This document shows, piece by piece, positions 12,929 to 18,110 of a DNA stretch of 18,110 nt. The stretch covers positions 1 through 18,110 of the forward strand of contig DATFAS010000209.1 in NCBI GenBank assembly GCA_035254305.1, read 5' to 3'. Under the pieces are notes generated by a model. That model saw only the letters and a list, made by a program, of their open reading frames with translations. It was not told the origin of the DNA and searched no databases. Numbering within the stretch: position 1 is the first letter of the stretch; every line of letters starts with the position of its first letter. Origin of the DNA: DATFAS01 sp035254305. Its GTDB lineage: Bacteria; Bacillota; Bacilli; Aneurinibacillales; RAOX-1. Both the position numbers and the translations under genes were made by a program.

Positions 12929-14400
12929 TAGCGGCCAGCTCCTTTCAAAATGAGGGCTACTTGATTTAAAATATCAGTCATAAAGGAAGGCACGTAGATG
13001 CCAAACCCAATAACAAATATCAAAGGAATAAATAAGGCAGTTGTGGACCATTTGCTAAGTGGCTTGGGTTTGACTTTAAGTGGTGTTTGACCAAAGGCCA
13101 TTTTCATCGTATAGAAGAGCATACCTGCAAAGATAAAGCCAATAAAGATGATGAATAAAATACTAGCCCACATGGAGTTTTCACGAAAACCAGCTAGCAT
13201 AATGGTAAATTCACTGACGAATAGGTTGAATGGAGGAAGCCCTGTTATAGCAAAAATAGCAATGACGAACAGTATTCCTGTTACGGGTGTTGTTTTGATC
13301 ATTCCAAGGATCCGATCCATCCGTTTAGAGTGATACACTTGATTTAAGTTACCAGCTGCTAGAAATAAGAGAGATTTCGTCATAGAATGGTTAAACATAT
13401 GTAGTAGGGCTCCGTAAATCCCCAAGGGGCCACCAATCCCTATGCCAAGCGTAATGATTCCCATGTGCTCAACACTTGAGTAGGCAAGCATCCGTTTAAG
13501 ATCATGCTGGACGAGGATAAACGGGACGGTAATTGCCACGGAAAGTAGTCCGAACCCAAGTAGCCAAGTATGGACACTCGCGCCTAATGTTTGATTTGCG
13601 ATCACATAAATCCTTAGAATCCCGTAAAAGGCTGTGTTTAATAAAACTCCTGAAAGAACAGCACTTATAGGTGAGGGGGCTTGACTATGTGCATCAGGTA
13701 GCCAGAAATGCATGGGTGCAAACCCTGCTTTCGTCCCAAACCCAACCAGGATAAATATAAAGGCTAATGTCATCCACTGTGGATTTAACATCGAAGCTAC
13801 ATGGTTCAGTACGGTCCAGTTCAGTGCTTGATGCTCTTCCCCCAACACATCTATTCCTGATATATAGAGAAGAATAATGCCTAGTAGGGCAAAAGCAATT
13901 CCAACACTCCCCATAATGAGATATTTCCATGCCGCCTCAAGTGATGTGCCTCTTTGGTAGAATCCTACGAGTAGAGCAGAGACAAGCGTGGTAAGCTCAA
14001 TGGCTACCCACAGAAAGCCAATATTATTCGTTACACTCACACCAAGCATGCTAACAATGAAGAAATGATACCAAAGATAATAGCGATGGAATTGTTCGCC
14101 GGTGATAGTGTTGTCATGAAGTTCGTGTCGTATGTATCCAATGGAATACAATGCTGCAGTGAGACTTACAAGCATGGTGATCGAAATATTAAAAGCGCTT
14201 AGGGCGTCTATATAGATGAAATCATTCCATGCACTGAAGGGGGTGCCGGTGAAAACAAAGTAAGCAATCTTGAGTCCAAAAATGACGGTAAGCACAGATC
14301 CGAAAAGATGAATCCATTCACAAAGCTGTTTGTTTCGAATCCCCCATACGGTAAGCCCGGTGAACACGGGGGTTAACAGTAGTCCACTAATTTCAAACAA
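12928..14400 (-). CDS. hyfF: Antiporter-like membrane subunit of the hydrogenase (NuoN/NuoL-like)
   Basis: A 490-residue polytopic membrane protein with the proton-antiporter domain at about 120-420. Residues expected for a proton channel are present: E135 in WVAIELTT, K224 in GFGTKAGFAPMHFWLPDAH, H334 and H338 in HMFNHSMTKSLLF, and E397 in FVSEF. The position taken by Lys in HyfB (K259) is Asn here (N255). The start is a TTG at 14400, six bases after the hyfE stop, with GGTGAGG just upstream; the next in-frame Met is far inside the protein, so the TTG is needed. It should form part of the ion-pumping arm with HyfB and HyfE. The length fits HyfF (about 526 in E. coli) less well than perfectly, but gene order supports the name. 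Confidence 0.88.
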   Translation of the reverse strand: MFEISGLLLTPVFTGLTVWGIRNKQLCEWIHLFGSVLTVIFGLKIAYFVFTGTPFSAWNDFIYIDALSAFNISITMLVSLTAALYSIGYIRHELHDNTITGEQFHRYYLWYHFFIVSMLGVSVTNNIGFLWVAIELTTLVSALLVGFYQRGTSLEAAWKYLIMGSVGIAFALLGIILLYISGIDVLGEEHQALNWTVLNHVASMLNPQWMTLAFIFILVGFGTKAGFAPMHFWLPDAHSQAPSPISAVLSGVLLNTAFYGILRIYVIANQTLGASVHTWLLGFGLLSVAITVPFILVQHDLKRMLAYSSVEHMGIITLGIGIGGPLGIYGALLHMFNHSMTKSLLFLAAGNLNQVYHSKRMDRILGMIKTTPVTGILFVIAIFAITGLPPFNLFVSEFTIMLAGFRENSMWASILFIIFIGFIFAGMLFYTMKMAFGQTPLKVKPKPLSKWSTTALFIPLIFVIGFGIYVPSFMTDILNQVALILKGAGR

Positions 14401-14406
14401 TTGGCC

Positions 14407-15045
14407 TCACCCCTTTAGGTTTTGCAGATTTTCTGTATTAAGGCTCTCAAAGGTGGAGTGAATCCGGTAGGAGAACATCCCGATAATAACGACTGTGACG
14501 AGTAAATCAAAGAAAATCCCCATTTCAATAAATATTGGCATCCCAAAGCCTAAAGACATCGCAATGAGAAACAAGCCATTCTCCATCACAATTAAACCTA
14601 TTCCTTGTAGTAAGGCCTTCTTATGTACGATCATGATGAAGGCGCCCAAAAAGATCATCGAAAGTGAAACGGGTAAATAGGGCTTACCAAAATCAGAATG
14701 GGGTAGGTTCAAATGAATGGTTAGATAGAAGGCAAACAAAGAAAGCATAATAGCTGCAATCAAGGAGGTATAGGGGTTGATCAACCCTTCAACCTCTCGT
14801 TTAACATCAATTTTTATGATGGTGACGTAGAGAATAGTAGGTATAATCACTGCTTTAATGATTAGTGTAAGAATGGCTGCAATGAGAAAATGGGAGATGC
14901 CCGTGATTTGCCAGACGATTCCTACAGAAATAGTAAGAATGAAGGACTGAAGTGAAAGAATTTTGACGGCAGTTGTGATTCTTCGAGTTAAAAAGAGTAA
15001 AAAGGTACTCACAAGTAAGGAGGTTGCAATGGATTGAATCCACAT
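14407..15045 (-). CDS. hyfE: Small membrane subunit of the hydrogenase (HyfE, NuoK-like)
   Basis: A 212-residue membrane protein with six or seven hydrophobic segments, close to the 216 residues of E. coli HyfE. The stretch GIGLIVMENGLFLIAMSLGFGMPIFIEMGIFFDLLVTV is very typical, including the membrane-buried Glu residues in VMENG and FIEMG. The C-terminal half resembles NuoK. HyfE is found in hydrogenase-4 but not in the smaller formate hydrogenlyase-1, so its presence marks the larger, pumping type of complex. The ATG at 15045 starts MWIQS and is preceded by AAGGTGGAAG. The frame stays open upstream to 15270, but that part overlaps hyfC and has no membrane-protein character. It begins 17 bases after the hyfC stop. 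Confidence 0.9.
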   Translation of the reverse strand: MWIQSIATSLLVSTFLLFLTRRITTAVKILSLQSFILTISVGIVWQITGISHFLIAAILTLIIKAVIIPTILYVTIIKIDVKREVEGLINPYTSLIAAIMLSLFAFYLTIHLNLPHSDFGKPYLPVSLSMIFLGAFIMIVHKKALLQGIGLIVMENGLFLIAMSLGFGMPIFIEMGIFFDLLVTVVIIGMFSYRIHSTFESLNTENLQNLKG

Positions 15046-15062
15046 GTGTTCTTCCACCTTCT

Positions 15063-15962
15063 TTAGTTGATAGAGTAAGTAACAATAGCTAAAATGGATA
15101 AAATCATAGAAAAGACAAATACTCTTGGCACTAGGAAAAGTCGGATTTTTGCATATCTGGTTTCGACAAGGGTAAGTAGGAGGCTTAGGGCGAACATCTT
15201 TAATAGATACAAGGAGAAGTAGTCTCCACCGGGAAGGAATAGTTGGACAAATAAGCTTAGCATGATCCACTGTTTGATCTGGCTAGCCCATAGCATCAGG
15301 CTTAAGTAACGTCCAGAATATTCAAGCAGCATTCCTTCGTGGATCATCGTCAATTCAAGGTGGGTATCTGGATTATCGATGGGAATGCGCCCCACTTCTG
15401 CCACCACAACAATTAACATGGCCATGAGAGAGAGTAGATGGACAGGGTTAAAAAATTCCCAGCCGTCTGTTAATGTGATGACCTGGGTATGCCCCGAAGA
15501 AAGCAAAGCGGCGAAGGTAGCCAATAGGAGAGCAAACTCGGCTAAAGGGCCTAATGCCATCTCGCGGCTTGATCCCATCCCTCCAAAGGAACTCCCGGCA
15601 TCTAGTGCAGCTAATGCAGTGAAAAAACGAGCTACTCCAAATAAATAGATAAGCACGAGGATATCACCAGAAAATCCAAAAGGTGCATGAGCACCGAAGA
15701 TAGGAAGAAGACATATTGCTAGCAACATCGTACAAAATGTAATATAGGGCGTTGCCCTGGTAATCCAGGAGGAATGCTCAGAGAAAATCGATTCTTTTTT
15801 GAAGTATTTTAAGAGATCATAGTAAGGCTGTAGCAGTGGGGGGCCCTGTCGGTTTTGTAGGCGTGCTTTGATCTTTTTTATAATCCCCTGCAAAAGCGGA
15901 GACGCAAGAGCAACGAATACCATTTGTAGAGTACCCCATCCAAAGGTGTAGATTGTGTCCAT
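15063..15962 (-). CDS. hyfC: Membrane anchor subunit of the hydrogenase (NuoH-like)
   Basis: A 299-residue protein with about eight membrane segments, matching HyfC/HycD and NuoH. Family motifs include ARLQNRQGPPLLQPYYDLLK (residues 33-52), the loop GGMGSSREM (127-135) and the long acidic loop EVGRIPIDNPDTHLELTMIHE (189-209), which in complex I lies at the junction with the catalytic arm. It ties HyfG/HyfI to the membrane and helps to convert redox energy into ion movement. The ATG at 15962 follows the hyfB stop by three bases, with AAGGTGG spanning the end of hyfB. The length is ordinary for the family and nothing looks damaged. Confidence 0.92.
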   Translation of the reverse strand: MDTIYTFGWGTLQMVFVALASPLLQGIIKKIKARLQNRQGPPLLQPYYDLLKYFKKESIFSEHSSWITRATPYITFCTMLLAICLLPIFGAHAPFGFSGDILVLIYLFGVARFFTALAALDAGSSFGGMGSSREMALGPLAEFALLLATFAALLSSGHTQVITLTDGWEFFNPVHLLSLMAMLIVVVAEVGRIPIDNPDTHLELTMIHEGMLLEYSGRYLSLMLWASQIKQWIMLSLFVQLFLPGGDYFSLYLLKMFALSLLLTLVETRYAKIRLFLVPRVFVFSMILSILAIVTYSIN

Positions 15963-15965
15963 TGA

Positions 15966-17999
15966 TTACCACCTTCTTGTAAGAAATAAAAGCAGAAGTA
16001 GGGTAAGAAACATATAGCCTAAATAGCCTTGTAGATTTCCGTTCTGTATGCTGCGAACTCGTTGGGCTAAGAGAATACTTAATTGTACCCAAGGCCGGTA
16101 GAAGATTAATTCGAAAAGGTTAATGACCTTGAGTCGATAGGATATTTGTTTTGGGAAATAACCTCTTTTATCGTCTATGGTTTGGGAACGAGGAAGAAAC
16201 AACCAGCGAAAAATGGTCTGAATGGGATGTGAATAGGAGGTGGGTGTATATTCCATGCTGGATTGAACCCGTGTTCCACAATTCCAAGTTTCATTGATTG
16301 TGATAGATGATTTGCCAAAATAGAGTCGAATCATGGCCCATAGGAAGCCAAAAATAAGGAGCAGCACGACTAGAATGATAAATATTGAAATGGATCCAGC
16401 AGTTTGGGAAGGATAAGGGATATGAATAGGGCTAATGGGATGATTGGGCTTGGTTAGGATTCCTAAGTATTGAATGACTCCGTCTATCATCTTCAAGATG
16501 AATCCAGGAAATAAACCGAAAAGCAGGGTTCCAAGAGCTAGGAGGCCCATTCCTATTTTCATCAGCAGTGGAACCTCGGTTGCTTTCTCTGCTTGTTCGG
16601 ATCGTGGAAGGGCGAGGAAGGATGTCCCAAACATCTTCACCACTCCCCCAGCAACTAAGGCTCCTGTTAATCCTAATGCAGCAAGGGCAAGGATACCACC
16701 AATCTTCCAAATAGGTGTTGGGGTATCAACGGCAAGATGATAGAGAGATTGATAGGTCATCCATTCACTGATAAATCCATTAAAAGGCGGGAAAGAGGCC
16801 AAGGACAACCCTGCCATCAAGAATACTATGGCGGTAAATGGCATTCGTTTAATCAATCCACCTAGCTGCTCCATATTTCGTAAGTGTGTGGCATAATAGA
16901 TCGATCCGGCACCCAGGAAGAGTAATCCTTTAAAAAGAGCATGGTTAAGGACATGGAATAATGATGCACTTAAGGCAAAGGCAGCAAGAGCAGAAAGATT
17001 ATAGGCAGAGAAGAGAAAAGCAGATCCTAGACCTATAAGAATGACTCCAATATTCTCCACGCTACTATATGCGAGGAACCGCTTCATGTCTCTTTCTAGT
17101 AATCCATATAATATCCCTGTCAGTGCTGTAACTACCCCGATGAAAAGAACAATAACTCCCCACCAAATCGTCTGTACACCTAAAAAATCATAGGAAAAGC
17201 GAATGATTCCGTAGATGGCTGTTTTAATCATGACAGCTGACATGAGGGCAGAGACTGGAGTAGGTGCAACAGGGTGTGCTCGTGGTAGCCATACATGAAG
17301 GGGTACGATCCCTGCTTTCGTACCAAAACCAATAAGGATTAATCCAAAGAGTAAATGGCGAATTTCAGGGGGTAGGTTGGTTCCTTGCTGGTGAAAGCTT
17401 TCAAATTGGAAGCTACCCGAATAAGTGTCAAAGAGAAGAAAGGCGAGAATTAAAAAAGCTGTACCAAAGTGGGTCATCGTTAAATAAATATAACTCGCCC
17501 GAGGTACCTCTGGTTTCTCATGTTCAAATACAAGAAGGAAGAAGGAGAGCAAGGACATGAGTTCCCAGGAGAGAAGGAAGCTTCCTCCATCATCTGCTGT
17601 TACAACGGCAACCATAGAAAGAAGAAAGAGATTAAGTCCGGTTCCATAGAAGGAAATATTCTTTTCCTTGTGGTAGAAGGTCATATATTGTAGGGAGTAG
17701 AAGGAGACAGGGACGGATACAACAGAAATGATCAACAGAAAAAAGGCAGAGAGTGGGTCGATATGAAAGGTAAGTGTCCAGTAAGGGGTTATTGGCCAAA
17801 GGTGAATGCGAAATGGGATCTGTGTGTATAATTCCGCAAAGGCAAGGGCTCCGTTCAAAAGGCCAGCAGCTAAAGAAAAAAGATGAGAGAGTGTGTGAGC
17901 CCATCTGGCCCATTTCGTAAGGAAAGCACCGCAAAGACTACCTATTACGAGTAATATCAGTACCAGGGAATAAAGTGAAGAAAGTTCCCAACTATCCAT
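15966..17999 (-). CDS. hyfB: Large antiporter-like subunit of the hydrogenase (NuoL-like)
   Basis: A 677-residue polytopic protein, first gene of the operon. The antiporter domain spans about 130-420 with E146 (LSWELMS), K228 (GFGTKAGIVPLHVWLPRAHP), K259 (VMIKTAIYG), H349, H353 and K357 (FHVLNHALFKG) and E412 (ISEWM), the residues expected for a proton path. The C-terminal region has the hydrogenase-specific NCGTRVQ…YTPTSYS…RWLFLP block seen in HyfB/HycC, followed by a last membrane helix that ends in TRRW. The start ATG at 17999 has AGGAGG seven bases upstream. It is similar in length to E. coli HyfB (672). E. coli hydrogenase-4 has a further antiporter subunit, HyfD, which is missing here, so the pumping arm consists of HyfB, HyfE and HyfF. 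Confidence 0.92.
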   Translation of the reverse strand: MDSWELSSLYSLVLILLVIGSLCGAFLTKWARWAHTLSHLFSLAAGLLNGALAFAELYTQIPFRIHLWPITPYWTLTFHIDPLSAFFLLIISVVSVPVSFYSLQYMTFYHKEKNISFYGTGLNLFLLSMVAVVTADDGGSFLLSWELMSLLSFFLLVFEHEKPEVPRASYIYLTMTHFGTAFLILAFLLFDTYSGSFQFESFHQQGTNLPPEIRHLLFGLILIGFGTKAGIVPLHVWLPRAHPVAPTPVSALMSAVMIKTAIYGIIRFSYDFLGVQTIWWGVIVLFIGVVTALTGILYGLLERDMKRFLAYSSVENIGVILIGLGSAFLFSAYNLSALAAFALSASLFHVLNHALFKGLLFLGAGSIYYATHLRNMEQLGGLIKRMPFTAIVFLMAGLSLASFPPFNGFISEWMTYQSLYHLAVDTPTPIWKIGGILALAALGLTGALVAGGVVKMFGTSFLALPRSEQAEKATEVPLLMKIGMGLLALGTLLFGLFPGFILKMIDGVIQYLGILTKPNHPISPIHIPYPSQTAGSISIFIILVVLLLIFGFLWAMIRLYFGKSSITINETWNCGTRVQSSMEYTPTSYSHPIQTIFRWLFLPRSQTIDDKRGYFPKQISYRLKVINLFELIFYRPWVQLSILLAQRVRSIQNGNLQGYLGYMFLTLLLLLFLTRRW

Positions 18000-18006
18000 A
18001 TAAAGG

Positions 18007-18110
18007 CCTCCTATATTGGATAATGAATATCTGATTATTTGAATATAGGTGTATGTACGATACTACTTTATTATTTGTCTCAAGATTTATACATAAAAGA
18101 TTGAATCGAA
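18007..18110 (-). promoter_or_regulatory. hyf operon leader and promoter region with imperfect palindrome
   Basis: The AGGAGG ribosome binding site is at 18012-18007 (minus strand). Just upstream, CTATATT…ATAAT (18011-18024) and ATTAT…AATATAG (18034-18048) form an imperfect inverted repeat with a nine-base spacer that touches the ribosome binding site. A shorter dyad, GTAT-N5-ATAC, lies at 18051-18063. A -35-like TTGAGA is present on the minus strand in the 18070-18090 region but without a good -10 box at the right spacing. No sigma-54 -24/-12 element or FNR-type TGTGA-N6-TCACA site was found. Confidence 0.45.

Noticed and set aside
15046..15270. Longer form of HyfE starting near 15270
   Set aside because: The extra 75 residues overlap hyfC in another frame and look like a shadow translation; the ATG at 15045 has a ribosome binding site and gives the normal family length.
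10544..17999. Respiratory complex I (nuo) gene cluster
   Set aside because: The subunits are homologous to NuoB, C-D, H, I, L and N, but HyfG has both CxxC nickel-iron motifs, HyfE is hydrogenase-specific, and NuoA, J, K, M, E, F and G are missing.
10544..17999. Mrp-type Na+/H+ antiporter operon
   Set aside because: Two antiporter-like subunits are present, but they are embedded among hydrogenase catalytic and iron-sulfur subunits, and MrpB, C, E, F and G are absent.
18001..18110. Sigma-54/FhlA-type promoter as in E. coli hyf and hyc
   Set aside because: No TGGCAC-N5-TTGC element could be found on the minus strand.
1..18110. CRISPR array, tRNA, rRNA, phage or intact insertion sequence
   Set aside because: No direct repeat arrays, cloverleaf-like segments, transposase or integrase frames were seen on either strand.

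Overview
The window looks like chromosome from a low-to-moderate-GC, spore-forming Firmicute, most likely order Bacillales. The support is strong AGGAGG-type ribosome binding sites, frequent GTG/TTG starts, a SpoIID/LytB-type protein, a membrane-anchored NodB polysaccharide deacetylase, a CcdC-family protein, a YitT-family protein and two proteins with copper-amine-oxidase-N-like 'stalk' domains. No rRNA, tRNA, CRISPR array, intact insertion sequence or phage gene was seen.

Left part (1-4010, + strand): a terminator from an off-window transcript, then a MoxR-type AAA+ ATPase overlapping a large VWA/MIDAS protein, the usual arrangement of a chelatase-like or chaperone-like ATPase pair. A secreted protein made of two stalk domains follows and is closed by a strong hairpin. 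Middle part (4010-10440): short, mostly monocistronic genes in alternating orientation, separated by hairpins that often work in both directions. In order they are a SatP/YaaH acetate-type transporter (-), a CcdC-family membrane protein (-), a PaaI-like hotdog thioesterase (+), a SpoIID-stalk fusion (-), a 37-residue membrane peptide (+), a polysaccharide deacetylase (-) and a YitT-family membrane protein (+).

Right part (10544-18000, - strand): a compact seven-gene operon, hyfB-C-E-F-G-H-I, for a membrane-bound group 4 (hydrogenase-4/formate-hydrogenlyase-like) [NiFe] hydrogenase related to respiratory complex I. HyfG carries both cysteine pairs for the NiFe site, HyfI the proximal-cluster cysteines and HyfH two [4Fe-4S] motifs. 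HyfC is the NuoH-like membrane anchor, HyfB and HyfF are antiporter-like subunits with the conserved Glu/Lys residues, and HyfE is a small NuoK-like subunit. The genes are nearly contiguous or overlapping, so they should be co-transcribed and translationally coupled.

The most striking features are in this operon. HyfG stops exactly where maturation proteases normally cut (…CYSCCDR-stop), its second cysteine motif is ELCYSC instead of DPCxxC, and the operon has no HyfA, no HyfD and no formate or CO dehydrogenase. The electron-input module must be elsewhere or different. An imperfect inverted repeat lies directly upstream of the hyfB ribosome binding site and is a candidate regulatory element.
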